Shown in pieces: positions 40,831-51,544 of a stretch of 64,000 nt of DNA (the stretch's first letter is position 1; every line of letters begins with the position of its first letter). The notes under the pieces were generated by a model. The model saw only the letters and a list, made by a program, of their open reading frames with translations, did no database searches and was not told the origin of the DNA. Source of the DNA: Hermatobates lingyangjiaoensis (lineage: Eukaryota > Arthropoda > Insecta > Hemiptera > Hermatobatidae). The position numbers and the translations under genes were made by a program. The DNA lies in contig JAPFBL010000610.1 of assembly GCA_026182355.1 (NCBI GenBank), positions 186,001-250,000 of the forward strand, given 5' to 3'.

Positions 40831-41950
40831 GATTGAGCATCTCTAAGAGCCTCGAGCACTCAACTCAGACTTTCGGCCTTCACGAGGCTACCCTGTTAAC
40901 CTGCTATATGCAGGGACAAACGAAAGAGGAGGAGAAGGTGATCAGAGGCTGGGCCTGACCACCTTCACGAGGCTACTCTGTTAGCCTGCTATATGCAGGG
41001 ACAAACGAAAGAGGAGGAGAAGGTGATCAGGGGCTGGGCCTGACCACCTTCACGAGGCTACTTTGTTAGCCTGCTATATGCAAGGACAAACGAAAGAGGA
41101 GGAGAAGGTGATCAGGGGGTGGGCCTGACCACCTTCACGAGGCTACTCTGTTAGCCTGCTATATCCAGGGACAAACGAAAGAGGAGGAGAAGGTGATCAG
41201 GGGCTGGGCCTGACCACCTTCACGAGGCTACTCTGTTAGCCTGCTATATGCAAGGACAAACGAAAGAGGAGGAGAAGGTGATCAGGGGCTGGGCCTGAAC
41301 ACCTTCGTTTCACAACCTTCCTAATCCCCAAATCCCCTCCTTTTATCCCAGCCCCAATCTAAGGTGTTATGCAATCCGGGTCGAAGGATGGATGGAGCCT
41401 CAAGGGGACCAGGTGACCACCTTGAGTAAATAGCCTTACTCCGGTATGCGGTGCTCTGCCTGAACAGACAAAATACCACCGATAGAGCTTCAGGGATTTT
41501 CCCCTGTATGATACTAAGAAGAAGGAAGTCTAGAGACCATCTTCCGGAAGCTTAGAGGGTCCAAAATCTCTAACTAGTGGGAGCCAACCTCCCACAAGTG
41601 CACCTAAGGATCCGAAGAAGACCCTCCCGATGAAGAAGAAAGGAAGTTACTTTCTCACAAAACCTAGGGAGTCTGAATGGACATTATCAATGATGGTTTA
41701 AGCAGATTCTGTAAAAAAGGAGGAAAAAACACCGCTGCACCTGCTGACTGACTGTACCTGCTGCACAGAGATAAGTGCTTTGGGACACTCAACAAAACAA
41801 TAGAAAAACTTTTGCCGCTGAATCAGCAAAAGTGCTGAGCTTCTTGGAGGCGTTGAAGCTAACTGCTGGGTTACTTTAGTACAGAAAGAGATAAGTACAA
41901 TAGTTTTTAAGACGCAGTACTATAGTCAGCCTCAAATAATAATAATAATA
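40830..41950 (+). pseudogene. Non-LTR retrotransposon, copy 3, with tandem 5' repeats
   Basis: 40,870-41,300 is five copies of an 85-base unit (TTCACGAGGCTACTCTGTT ... CTGGGCCTGACCACC). The deleted body and the Cys-rich tail region then follow as in copy 1, ending in (AAT)n. Multiplied promoter-like 5' units are known in several LINE families. Function here is inferred only. Confidence 0.6.
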
Positions 41951-42189
41951 CATTTAAAATAAATAAATTCTCTCAACAGAAGTAAGGAAAGTAAATGAGT
42001 CTAGATGTAAAATCTATTCCTTATACAGAATAAACCTAACGAAAGATCTCAGTCACATTTTTTTATTCAAGTCTTATTCACTTTTACTTTTGAATACATT
42101 TATCTTCATTTTTTTGGCAAAATTCATTTTATTTCATTATTATTAAGTTTAATAATAATAATAGAATTAAAAATTATTATTAATTTGTT

Positions 42190-42690
42190 AATAATAACAA
42201 AAAATATTTTAACTTCCTCAAAAAACTGAGATATCTTAAATTATTTTCAAACATGTTTAGATTATTATTTTAACATCTAAAACGGTTATCATTATAATTT
42301 ATTTTTTATAATTTTTACCAAGGTCTCCTAGGGCAGTTCCTATGATTTCAAATAAATCATAGTCCTATATTTTAAGATAAATTGAATATAAAGTTTAAAT
42401 TTATGATAAATATAAATAATAAATGAATAAATAATTAATTATTAATAATAAATTATTAATGAATTAATAAATATATATTAAATTTAATCATAAATCATAA
42501 ATAAATGATAAATATAAATCATAAATTTAAACTTTATGCCTTAGAAGACCTAGGTAAAAATTATAAAAAATAAATTACAATAATAACTGTCTTGGATATT
42601 ATAATAAATCTAATCTAAATATGTTAGAAAACAATTTAAAATATATCAGTTTTTGGGAGAAGTTAAAAAAATATTAGAAAAAAGAATTTT
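42190..42690. repeat. AT-rich foldback repeat
   Basis: The left arm 42,200-42,345 and the right arm 42,535-42,685 are inverted copies (CCTAGG region inside, AAAATATTTTAACTTC region outside). A TAAAT-type microsatellite is in the loop. Confidence 0.6.
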
Positions 42691-42994
42691 TGAAATAAAA
42701 AAATTTTTTATAAAATAATTAGATGAATTCCCTTGAATACACGAAGCACAAAACTATCATTTATTGTTTTCAAATAGAATTTGATCAAAATTTAAATTTC
42801 TTTCCAAAGATTAAACTCTTAATTTTAGATAATTCAAAATATTTCTCAAATAATGAAAGTCGAATTACTAATTGTATTTTTTAATATTGGTAATAAAATA
42901 TAAAAATAACTATTTATAAAGAATGAATGAAAATTTACTTTAGGATCCCATTTAATTTATTGTTTTTTAAATTTTTTAATATTTTACAATTCAC

Positions 42995-43159
42995 TTGATA
43001 AACGGAAGGACGATCCAAACTGGACACAATAACAGTTCAAAATTGAAGATAGGTAGCACACAAAGTAAAGAAACACACTTACAAACTCAACTTTTCGGGC
43101 AATCCGTCTTCAGGAGAAAAGAGAAAGAGAGACCAACCACGTTGTAGATGCAACGGCTA

Positions 43160-43170
<11 letters not shown>
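42995..43170 (-). repeat. Family B pseudo-LTR
   Basis: The motif at 43,085-43,114 has CUGAAGA, extra C, a GG/CC stem and GAAAAGUU. It is followed by (TA)n. Confidence 0.5.
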
Positions 43171-43197
<27 letters not shown>

Positions 43198-43201
<4 letters not shown>

Positions 43202-43470
43202 AACTAGAATTTAAAAAGAACACATAGAAAAGAAATCACTGAACTCACTACTATATTTCGATGTCCTCGTCTTCAGGAAAAGAAGTGAATCGCTCCAAAG
43301 GCTGATAACGACTGGCTTGGCGTTCAAACCGAAGCACTCAAACAGTGTAGCCAACTTTCGGAGGAAAGGTAGACAAGGAAGATAAAGAGATAAAAGCCAA
43401 ATAAAAATTAAAAAATGAAAACATTTAACTAAAATAAAAATAAAAGCTGATAACAACTTATAGAAAAAAA
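43198..43470 (-). repeat. PLE pseudo-LTR family N, downstream of endonuclease
   Basis: Nearly the same sequence as 43,841-44,090. Together they flank the GIY-YIG fragment in direct orientation, as pseudo-LTRs do in Penelope-like elements. The motif at 43,248-43,280 has CUGAAGA, extra C, a GA/UC stem, GAA, AUAU, A. Confidence 0.65.
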
Positions 43471-43472
43471 AA

Positions 43473-43787
43473 TCAACTATTGAGGTTAAGCCCAGGAGCC
43501 GATCTACCGCCCAGAAGACTAATAAGTGCTTCTTCTGAAGCTCTCAGAGTAACTTTCGAATTAGTCTGATCAATCTGCCTCAGGACCTGTACACGGAAAC
43601 AGTCATTAAAACTGAGTCCGTGAGAACTGGCATGAGTAGCAACGGGAAGGTCACTGCGTTTGCCAACGGATGACCTGTGATTATTCATACGCAGGCTTAG
43701 CTTGGTGGAAACCCACATAAAAAGAATCACACTGGGTGCAATCCAAACGGTAAACGCAGTTACCAGAGGTACAAGAGGTGTACAAGA
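43473..43787 (-). pseudogene. PLE GIY-YIG endonuclease fragment
   Basis: The minus-strand coding has CTQCDSFYVG, a shifted frame, then SLRMNNHRSSVGKR, PVATHASSHGLSF and LRASEEALISLL before the stop. YVG with the downstream R...H is the nuclease half of PLE polyproteins, which nick DNA at the target. A frameshift near 43,690 and loss of everything 5' to a (TA)n tract make it dead. Confidence 0.7.
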
Positions 43788-43841
<54 letters not shown>

Positions 43842-43842
43842 T
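43787..43842. repeat. (TA)n microsatellite
   Basis: Separates the endonuclease fragment from the upstream pseudo-LTR. Confidence 0.95.
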
Positions 43843-44090
43843 AAAATTTTCAAAAGAGCACATAGAAAATAAATCATTGAAAATCACAACTATATTTCGA
43901 TATCTTCGTCGTCAGGAATAGATAAGAATCTCTCCAAAGGCTGATAACAACTGACTAGCGTTCAAAAAGAAGCACTCAAACAGTGTAGCCAACTTTCGGA
44001 GGGAGAGGAGACAAGGAAGATAAAGAAATAAAAACTAAATAAAGATTAAATGAACGAAAACATACAACTTTAAATTAAAAAATATGTTGG
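43841..44090 (-). repeat. PLE pseudo-LTR family N, upstream copy
   Basis: The motif at 43,888-43,918 has CUGACGA, extra C, a GA/UC stem with five-base loop, GAA and AUAU. Confidence 0.6.
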
Positions 44091-44189
44091 TATGGGATGC
44101 CAATATATTCAATAGACGCTTGTAGCCTTCCATGAATTTTCAAAAATCAACAAAATTACATAATATCTTCCATATTATAAAGTCCATAT

Positions 44190-45160
44190 ATCTTTCATAA
44201 ACCATAGTAGTAGAATATTCTACTAGGTATCTTGGTAGTAGAGGTATAAAATACTAGGTATATGGGTAGTAGTAGAATATTCTACTAGGTATCTAGGTAG
44301 TAGTAGTAGAAGAAGAAGAGATACGGCTAGATATCTATCTAGTAGTAAAAAAATACTACTAGGTATCTAGGTAGATAGAAGATATTTATAGGTATTTAGA
44401 TATTAGTAGTAGATATTACTAGGTATTTAGACAGTAGCAGTAAAAAATACTGATATATATCAAGGTAGTAGAGGTCGATACTACTAGGTATCTAGGTAAT
44501 AGTAGAAGGAGAAGAAGAAGATATGGCTAGATATCTATCTAGTAGTAAAAAATACTACTAGGTATCCAGGTAGATATAAGATATTTCTAGGTAGTTAGAT
44601 ATTAGTAGTAGATATTACTAGGTTTTTAGACAGTAACCTAGTTAGACTGTAAAAAATACTGATATATATCAAGGTAGTAGAGGTAGATACTACTAGGTAT
44701 CTAGGTAGTAGTAGAAGAATGGCTAGATATCTAACTAGTCGTAAAAATACTACTTGGTATCTAGGTAGTAGAGAAGAAACTGCTAGGTATCTATATATTA
44801 GTAGTAGATGCTACTAGGTATCTGGGTAGTAGTAGTAGAAACTACTAGGTATATGGGTAGTAGTAGAAGATTCTGCTAGGTATCTAGGTAGTAGTAGAAG
44901 AAGAAGATACGGCTAGATATCTATCTAGTAGTAAAAAATACTAATAGGTATCTAGGTAGTATAAGAAATTTCTAGGTATCTAGATATTACTAGTAGATAC
45001 TACTAGGTATCTGGGTGGTAGTAGAATAGTCTACTAGGTATCTAGGTAGTAGCAGCAGTGGTTTCTACTAGATTCAAGACAGTACTAATAGATACCACAA
45101 GGTATTTATAGGGTAGTAGTAGGTACTATTAGGTATTTACTAGGTAGATAGGAAGTAGAT
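44190..45160. repeat. Degenerate CTAGGTATCTAGGTAGTAG repeat region
   Basis: About 1 kb of imperfect short repeats of AGGTATCTAGGTAGTAGTAG type, some in longer blocks of 150-200 bases. It directly abuts the kinase exon. Confidence 0.8.
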
Positions 45161-45164
45161 TTAC

Positions 45165-45294
45165 CTTGGCACTTGAGTCCCTGCTTGAAGAGACCATAGA
45201 GCAGAGCCCCGCAGTGGTAACAGAAGGTGGGCGACATAAAGGTGTGTACTTTGAACCTGTGCGGTACATCTAGCTTGAACCGCTCTCTCAGGTA
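45165..45294 (-). CDS. Pkcdelta: Novel PKC (delta type), exon encoding first part of C1B
   Basis: A 130-base exon between TTTTCAG and GTAAAT, phase 0 in and phase 1 out. It reads [20 protein letters not shown], then [20 protein letters not shown], then KCQ. The H-x12-C-x2-C-x13-C spacing of a diacylglycerol/phorbol-ester-binding C1 domain is exact. The M-S-P-T-F-C core is closer to PKC delta/theta than to epsilon. The second half of C1B (x2-C-x4-H-x2-C-x7-C) must be on a later exon not found with confidence. Its role is recruitment of the kinase to membrane diacylglycerol. Confidence 0.9.
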
Positions 45295-45319
45295 CTGAAA
45301 ATTACAACATAGTTAATGT

Positions 45320-45590
45320 ATATGCATACTTATATAACAAGATTTCACATAAACACGTGAAAAAATAACTATGAATTATCAAACCACAATATGAAATGGG
45401 GAAAAAATACTAAGATATTTCAATCGGAACAAGCGGCCTTCGTCAGAGTCAAACGGACTCCAACCGTCTCTGATCCAGTGCGCTTGGTTTCCCTCTCATA
45501 TCTTTCCTGAAGACGGTTCAAACCAAAAATTAGAGACTGTAAGTGTGTTCTTTTGATTTCTCTATGTTTCTTTGTCTATATTGAACTATA
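45320..45590. repeat. Family A and family C pseudo-LTR pieces
   Basis: A decayed family A motif at 45,398-45,440 (minus) is joined to a family C copy with CUGAAGA, GGUU/AACC and AAAA at about 45,505-45,542 (plus). Confidence 0.5.
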
Positions 45591-45594
45591 TATA

Positions 45595-46085
45595 CATGAT
45601 ATAATTTTTTTGAGGGTTGAGGTCCAATGATTTGAAACTAGTCCTTTTGCCGATATTTCGACGTATATTTATGTCATCTTCAGGGCTACAACATGATTGT
45701 TTTACAATTAGCACTACTATTACTACTATTTGGTAATTTATTACATTTTAATATGTACAGTAACAAAGAGAAATTTATTGATAAATCAGTTATTTCGGCT
45801 ATAGATTTTTTTATACATTGACATAAAGATATTGTTATAATTATTCTATTGCTTTAGAATTATTTCATAAGTATAGAGATCACTATTTGATTACCTTGAT
45901 CTTTGTTACTGTACATATTAAAATGTAATAAATAACCAAATAGTAGTAACAGTAGTGCTAATTGTAAAACAATCATGTTGTAGCCCTGAAGATGACATAA
46001 ATATACGTCGAAACATCGGCAAAAGGACTAGTTTCAAATCATTGGACCTCAACCCTCAAAAAAATTACATCATATAAATATTGGG
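45595..46085. repeat. Family F inverted pair (490 bp)
   Basis: Long arms begin at CCTCAACCCTCAAAAAAATTA in both directions. Motifs are at 45,649-45,686 (minus, intact) and 45,983-46,020 (plus, GAAACAU, palindrome broken). Confidence 0.7.
45649..45686 (-). ncRNA. Hammerhead-ribozyme-like motif, family F
   Basis: GCC/GGC stem I, CUGAAGA, extra U, GAC/GUC stem II, GAA, palindromic AUAU, then C. Confidence 0.65.
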
Positions 46086-46089
46086 TCAA

Positions 46090-46270
46090 GAAAACAAAAC
46101 ATGATGAGAATGGGAGACCAAGCACGTTGTAGACGCAACGGTAAGTAACCCGTTTACTTGCCGTTGCGTCTACAACGTGCTTGGTCTCCCATTCTCTTTT
46201 CTCCTGAAGACGGATTACCCGAAAATTTGAGTCTGTAAGTGTGTTTCCCTACTTTGTGTGTTGCTCTTTG
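46090..46270. repeat. Family B inverted copy
   Basis: A short minus-strand arm, then a plus-strand arm with the motif at 46,201-46,231 (CUC/GAG stem I and intact core), ending at (TA)n. Confidence 0.6.
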
Positions 46271-46281
46271 TTAATCTCCAA

Positions 46282-46284
<3 letters not shown>

Positions 46285-46338
<54 letters not shown>
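46285..46338. repeat. (TA)n microsatellite
   Basis: Pure TA run between PLE copies. Confidence 0.95.
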
Positions 46339-46339
<1 letters not shown>

Positions 46340-46344
46340 ATGAT

Positions 46345-46610
46345 AAACGAAAAACGGTCCGGCAGGACAAATAACAATTAAAATAAGCAGTGACACATAA
46401 ACAGAAACACAACAAAGACTCACTTTTCAATATTTCGACCGTAATTTCAACTTGACTGTCGTCCCTCCATCAATTCACTTCTTCTCCTGAGGACGACCGC
46501 CATTACGGTCGAAATATTGAAAGGTGAGTCTTTGTTGTATTTCAGTTTATGTGTCACTGCTTATTTTAATTGTTATTTATATATATATATATATATTTCC
46601 ATTCATAGGT
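46345..46610. repeat. Family I inverted pair
   Basis: The left minus arm has only the 3' half of the motif. The right plus arm has the full motif. Confidence 0.6.
46482..46524 (+). ncRNA. Hammerhead-ribozyme-like motif, family I
   Basis: Stem I CUUCUC with GAAAGG (one mismatch), CUGAGGA, extra C, stem II GACCG/CGGUC, GAA, AUAU, U. It is one of the best-formed copies. Confidence 0.7.
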
Positions 46611-46659
46611 ATATGTGATCACCATTCATCTTCAGGACGTAAACACTTCTTAGGTGAAT

Positions 46660-46771
46660 CTTGTCAAAGAAAAGTGAAGACAGTGGTGACTATTTCTGCC
46701 GACTTGAGTGTTATTTTCAATAATTTATGGCTTAAGAAAGGACTGTTACCAATATTTACAAACACTTATTA
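46660..46771 (+). pseudogene. PLE ORF start fragment (end part)
   Basis: Plus-strand blocks KVKTVVTISADLSVIFNNLW and KKGLLPIFTNTY. This is the LLPxxTN end of the PLE N-terminal block. Confidence 0.5.
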
Positions 46772-46926
46772 ACTTAACCAGGCTATTGATGTAGGCCTGC
46801 ATTGGTTGCTACAACAGGATCAGGGTGATTACAAAACAGCAGTCTTAAGGACAGATAGTTCAGTGGCAATAGCAGCAATAAGAGACCACGAAAATCATAA
46901 CTGCACTGTTCAAATCATTAGAAGCA

Positions 46927-47102
46927 TTGTAGGGTAATTTTTTTTTTTTTTTTTTTTTTTTTAGTTAATGCCTGAAGAAGAACACTACGTGTTCGAAACG
47001 CGTTGTTTATATCATTAAAAGTTTTATATGTGGAGACCATTTCATTAGATTTTTACCCTACAATGAGTAAATACCACATAATAACAGATTGCACTACATT
47101 AG
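46927..47102 (+). mobile_element. Short PLE family D insertion with 14-bp target duplication
   Basis: A 176-base insert inside the RNase H coding region, flanked by AATCATTAGAAGCA on both sides (46,913-46,926 and 47,103-47,116). It contains an inverted TTGTAGGGTAA stub, poly-T, then one family D pseudo-LTR with a hammerhead-like motif. Confidence 0.85.
46969..47007 (+). ncRNA. Hammerhead-ribozyme-like motif, family D (in insertion)
   Basis: CUGAAGA, extra A, stem II GAACAC/GUGUUC with UAC loop, GAA, ACGCGU, U. Confidence 0.65.
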
Positions 47103-47736
47103 AATCATTAGAAGCAGTCTGTGGAAATTAAGAAAATTACATCAATGGAATATTTCTATCTTATGGGTAAAAGGACATGCCGGACACGAGGGCAACGTAA
47201 GAGCTGAGGAATTGGCAAAAAGAGCTGTACAAGATGAAATAATACCAACAGTATACATCAAAGTACCCTTGACATATATTAAAAGACAAGAACACATTAA
47301 AAGCATAGAGAAATGGAACAATATATGGCTCAATGCAACCAAAGGGGCGGTAACAAAAACGTACTTCAGGAATGTATATATAAGAAATAAAACTATACTG
47401 AACCATATATACAAGACAATGGTTCTGACGGGACACGGTAGAAATAGGTCATATTTGTACCGATTTAAGCATGTCGCTTTGCCCTACTTTCCCTGCAATG
47501 AAGAAGAGCAGACCTTTCAGCACATTGTATTTAACTGTCCAAATTATAAATAATTATAGACAAAAACTAATAAAAAATATCATCCTACAAGGAAAACGTG
47601 GCCCGAAAACGTGGCAGGAAATGCAAGAAAACCTAATCACCAAGTACAACAAAGACTTCTTTGGTTTTATAAACAATCTACCAATCGATGAATTATAACT
47701 AACATATATGCAGTTCAAATATTAATAACAACAAGC

Positions 47737-48255
47737 AGAAATACCCGGCGTTGCCCAGGTCTAGAAGTTTTAAGTATAAAATATGAAATGATCGAAATGA
47801 AAATTGGGTTCAATATTATTTTATGCATTTTTGTCTTACGATTCTTTATTCATGATCTACAGTCCCTTGGATGTTTTTTAACATTTTCAGGAGAATAGTG
47901 GTACCTAGGCTATGAAAAAAGCATCCTAGAAAAAAAAAAAAAAAAAAAAATCATTAAATAACATTGAGCTCGATTTTTATTTCCAACATTTCATATTTTA
48001 TGCTTTAAGGACGTAGACGCCATATTTCTTGAGAAAAAATGCAAAAAATAAAAATTGGCAAATTTTTGAGGTTTTTGGGCCCTAGGGGGCCGGGGTTAGG
48101 CTGCCCCCCAGAGTTTAATAGCCTATAACCTCCCCAAGACCTATAGAAAGTGCCTTGCAAAAGAATTTTTGAAAAAGGTCCATTGTAGGCCGAATGCATA
48201 AGGTACAAACATACATACATACATACATACAGAGCCACGAAGAGAATTTATATAT
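47737..48255 (-). mobile_element. Helitron-like 3' end fragment
   Basis: The minus strand has ACCTGGGCAACGCCGGGT, a hairpin, followed by TATTTCTGCTTG. Helitron 3' ends have such a hairpin about ten bases before CTRR. Here the terminus is CTTG, so it is mutated. A body with (ACAT)n near 48,205-48,230 lies inside. Confidence 0.45.
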
Positions 48256-48510
48256 TGATGTACGAGATGAGAAGACCTGAACCAAATGGGAACAGGTTAG
48301 CGAAAATAAACACCCTCATGGTAGGGTTACAACCCGTGAGGAAAACATAAAAAAAAATATTAACTATTCATCTATAATTTGTCCACTGTTTTTTATCTCT
48401 TACATGTGCCACTTCATTGCCAATTGACTTTAATCAATGAAATCAATCAAATAATTGTTGTAATTTTGACAGAAATAAATTGTCAAAAGTGAACTACTCG
48501 AGCGACTTAC

Positions 48511-48596
48511 CATGGTGGACTCTGAAGTGAGTCCAGACCCTGGACATTTCGTCAATAACTTGTCGTGGCATTTCTTATGAACTGCTGTCTGACAAC
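48511..48596 (-). CDS. Pkcdelta: Novel PKC (delta type), exon encoding end of C1A
   Basis: An 86-base exon between TTTTCAG and GTAAGT, phase 1 in and phase 0 out. It reads (S)CQTAVHKKCHDKLLTKCPGS and then GLTSESTM. It supplies the C, H-x2-C and final C ligands that complete the first zinc-binding C1 domain begun at 52,586. The next exon (45,165-45,294) continues in phase. Confidence 0.9.
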
Positions 48597-48961
48597 CTGA
48601 AAACAACAAAATTAATTAAATCGTAATTAGCCTTATATAAAAACATATTAATTAATGGAAATTAAACAAGTTGTTGTAGTAGTACTAGGCCGTCCCATTA
48701 CGACCAACGACCAACGAATATATCAGCGCACTATAGTGCACGTCGTACTCGTAACTAGCAGTTCCAGACCAGAGGCATTCTACTGCTTGATTACTGTGCT
48801 ACTATAACATGGAATGTCAGTAATTCATGTCAGATATTAAGTTAGTCTGTACATGTAATGATGTCGTATTCGCGGTCATGTGGTCTTGTTAGTCATAGTT
48901 TTTAATGCTTTTAGGCATAAGCTGGAAAGGTAGTCAGATAGTCACTGGATGAAGTAATTGT

Positions 48962-49575
48962 TCAGTGAGGTTGAGGAAGGTTGGCGACAGGATTTAGAGT
49001 TTGTATAAGGAGGTTTGGATGAGTAGATAGTTTGTTGTCTTCATTGGTAGTAAGTCGGGTGATGTAGCTATCTATGGATTCCATTTTCAAATCATGGTGA
49101 ATATCAACATTACGGGCGTACCAAAGAGCCCTGGCTATAAGGCGGGCACACTTATTTTGAACAATCTGGATACACGCCTTGTTCGTTGGTGCAGCTCTAA
49201 ACCAGACGGGGCATCCATAAGTCATCGCTGAACGAAGAACCACCTTATAAACAAGGTCCTTGACCGAATCAGGAGAATTCCTTGATTTGAAAAGAGAATA
49301 TAGATTACACATCAAGTAAATTCCACGCTTGGATTTCTTATGGAGGTGTCGCTTGAATGTTAATCTAGAGTCTAAAATCAGACCCAGATATTTTACATGG
49401 GTTTGGTAGGGAATGATCTGGTTACCAATGAAGACAGGAGGAGGACGGGGAGGGACACCCTTACAGAATCGAACATGGGAACTCTTTGTTGGATTCACCG
49501 CTAGTTTCCACTTTGTGAACCAATGCTATGAATCAAGGAAACATTGCAATTTCCTGGTGGTATAACTCACATTAG
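48962..49575 (-). pseudogene. Non-LTR retrotransposon (Jockey-like) polymerase thumb and C-terminus
   Basis: The minus-strand blocks in order are RKLQCFLDS (then a stop), WFTKWKLAVNPTKSSHVRF, HVKYLGLILDSRLTFKRH, VLRSAMTYGCPVW and IQIVQNKCARLI, ending LNPVANLPQPH. The order K-x-N-P-x-K-S, YLGxxLDxxLTWxxH and LRxxxTYGxPVW is that of the end of reverse transcriptase and thumb in Jockey-clade LINEs. An open frame of 178 codons survives. 5' truncation is shown by loss of all catalytic YxDD sequence. Confidence 0.8.
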
Positions 49576-49599
49576 CACACCTATAAGCTACAGTCCCAT

Positions 49600-49761
49600 T
49601 AGGTTACAGTGGCTGTCCCACAAGGGAACACACATAAGCCGAACATTGGGCCCTTTGTGATACCACACAATGAAGATTGATTCTACATTGAGAGTCCTAA
49701 ATTTTGCCTAACTCAAATGTATTTAGAGTAGGGATCTTTAACGAGTAACTGGCATCGTACA
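49600..49761 (-). repeat. tRNA-derived SINE, copy 3 (head missing)
   Basis: Matches the 3' two thirds of copy 2 (GCCTAACTCAAATGTATTTA and CACACAATGAAGATTGATT blocks). The tRNA head is absent. Confidence 0.75.
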
Positions 49762-49779
49762 GATGTGCGATAACTTAAT

Positions 49780-50230
49780 ATCTGGATCTTAAAAATATTT
49801 GAAAAAATCTTATCTCAAAATTTTGATGGAATTACATGTTTCGAGGTACCAGAAATCGTTTTATAAATTTTTTTCGACGATGTCTGTGTGTGCGTGTATC
49901 TCTGTAGACGCTAAGGTCCAGAATCTTAAATGGATCAAAATGATATATTGTACATAAAAAAAAGGCCTCATAGTGTAGATGTGCTGTATAGTTTGAAAGC
50001 AATCATGCATGATGAGAAAATCACTTTTTTTTGCCAAAATTGTGTTTTTAAACATTTTCTTTTTCTTCCTAAACTATTAATTCTAGTATCTTGAAAATTT
50101 GGTTATCTTTCAGGCAAAAAAAAGTAATAGTGGAAGAATCATCAGATTTTTAAAACAATTAAAAACAATTTTTTCTCAATAAAATATAAAAATTGTGAAT
50201 TATAATTGGAACAAAAGTCATATTCTTAAA
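49780..50230. repeat. Dispersed ATGGAATTACATGTTT family copy
   Basis: Related to 53,700-54,080, 54,540-55,060, 55,295-55,800 and 62,740-62,820. It contains GATTTTGATGGAATTACATG-like and TGTGTGTGCGTGTATC-like blocks. Class unknown. Confidence 0.5.
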
Positions 50231-50242
50231 TAAACTACTTAC

Positions 50243-50274
50243 TCTGACATTGATATCCCTGCTTCCCGAATCCC
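50243..50274 (-). CDS. Pkcdelta: Novel PKC (delta type), 32-base microexon in C1A
   Basis: Between TTTTTTAG and GTAAGT, phase 2 in and phase 1 out. It encodes (W)GFGKQGYQCQ(S). This joins ...CKDFL-W of the 52,586 exon to S-CQTAVHKKC of the 48,511 exon without a frame break and keeps the C-x13-C spacing of C1A. Confidence 0.88.
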
Positions 50275-50554
50275 CTAAAAAAGAATAAAAAAAAATATTA
50301 AAAATTCCATTAATAATAAATTATTTAAACATTTATTAATCGTGTGATTAATCGCAGTTAAAAATTTTAATCGTTGCCCAGTTATAATTTGAAAAAAATC
50401 AGTTTACTATTCACAAAATAGAATATAAAAGAATTAATATATAATTAAAAATAAAATTGAATATTAAAATAAAATAAAAACATTATCTTTTTCATCAACA
50501 TTAATATTAATTAACAGTTATAAAAATTAATAATTATAATGTTGTAATATGTGT

Positions 50555-50850
50555 ATATATATATATATATAACAAACACTTTTTCTTTTTCTCGGAGTTT
50601 GGTCAGGGTAAATATATGGAATCACCTTTTTGCCAACGTTTCGTCTTTATTTCAAGACATCCTCAGGGCTATAAATATATAAATTATATAAACATATAAA
50701 TATATATAATATAAATATAAATTTATAGCCCTGAGGATGTCTTGAAATAAAGACAAAACGTTGGCAAAAAGGTGATTCCATATATTTACCCTGACCAAAC
50801 TCCGAGAAAAAGAAAAAGTGTTTGTTAATATTTTGTGGTCAAGAAAACAG
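50555..50850. repeat. Family G palindrome (about 265 bp)
   Basis: Arms from AACAAACACTTTTTCTTTTT inward and its inverse. TA-rich loop. Motifs are at 50,632-50,669 (minus, intact) and 50,728-50,765 (plus, AAAA replaces GAAA). Confidence 0.75.
50632..50669 (-). ncRNA. Hammerhead-ribozyme-like motif, family G
   Basis: GCC/GGC stem I, CUGAGGA, extra U, stem II GUCUU/AAGAC, GAA, palindromic ACGU, then U. Confidence 0.7.
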
Positions 50851-50864
50851 TACCGTATATATAT

Positions 50865-51535
50865 ATATAAATTCAAACAAGGGGTTCTTGAGGATTTTGG
50901 TCATAAAACATATAACTCCTGATTATAAGCCGACGTTTCGTCAAAAATTGTTTGGCATTTTCAAGGCTAAAAAACAATTTATTAACGACATACGAGTAAG
51001 TAAAGCAAGATAAATACATCACCGGACACCACCCAACAGAAAACAAACAACATAAACATTTGTGATTATTAAAATCAAATATTAATTGATTTTTCTTTCT
51101 TTTTTTTTTAGTTATTTTTCTCTCTGTAGTTACTAGCTTTCCTAGGGCAGCTAGCAGAGTGTTGCTAGCATAAATAATTTGTTATTATTATTAAAAATAA
51201 TAATCAGTGTTGTGATTATTATTGTTCTGAATAATTAATAACCAGTAATTAGGTTTAAACAACCAAGTCGGTTTTTAAATAATAACAATAACAATAACAA
51301 TAGGTATTTTATGATCCTTTGTGGTTCTCTTGTTACTAAATTTTTGTTTGTGTTCTTTGTTTTCTGTTGGGTGGTGTCCGGTGATGTATTTATCTTGCTT
51401 TACTTATGTCGTTAATAAATTGTTCTTTAGCCTTGAAAATGCCAAACAATTTTTGGCGAAACGTCGGCTGATGATCAGGAGTTGTATGTGTTATGACCAA
51501 AATCCTCAAGAACCCCTTGTGTGAATTTATATATA
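50865..51535. repeat. Family H inverted pair
   Basis: The arms are about 50,865-51,065 and 51,320-51,525, with a 250-base spacer. Motifs are at 50,929-50,967 (minus) and 51,430-51,468 (plus). Both have UUGAAAA in place of CUGANGA, although stem II GCCAAA/UUUGGC, GAA, ACGU and a 3-6 bp stem I are kept. Confidence 0.65.
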
Positions 51536-51544
51536 TATATATAT

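Larger units (their letters stand above)
46772..47698 (+). pseudogene. Non-LTR retrotransposon RNase H and C-terminal region, interrupted
   Basis: Blocks before the insertion: VLRTDSSVAIAAI (RNase H, with the catalytic D in T-D-S). After it: SILWVKGHAGHEGN and EELAKRA (the H and last acidic region of RNase H), then a linker, then LPYFPCNEEEQTFQHIVFNC and PNYK (Cys/His tail). A frameshift near 47,550 is followed by NNYRQKLIKNIIL...LPIDEL and a stop at 47,698. RNase H identifies an I/R1-group LINE. It is split at 46,927-47,102 by a PLE-derived insertion. An uninterrupted part of 154 codons remains, but the element is dead. Confidence 0.8.
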
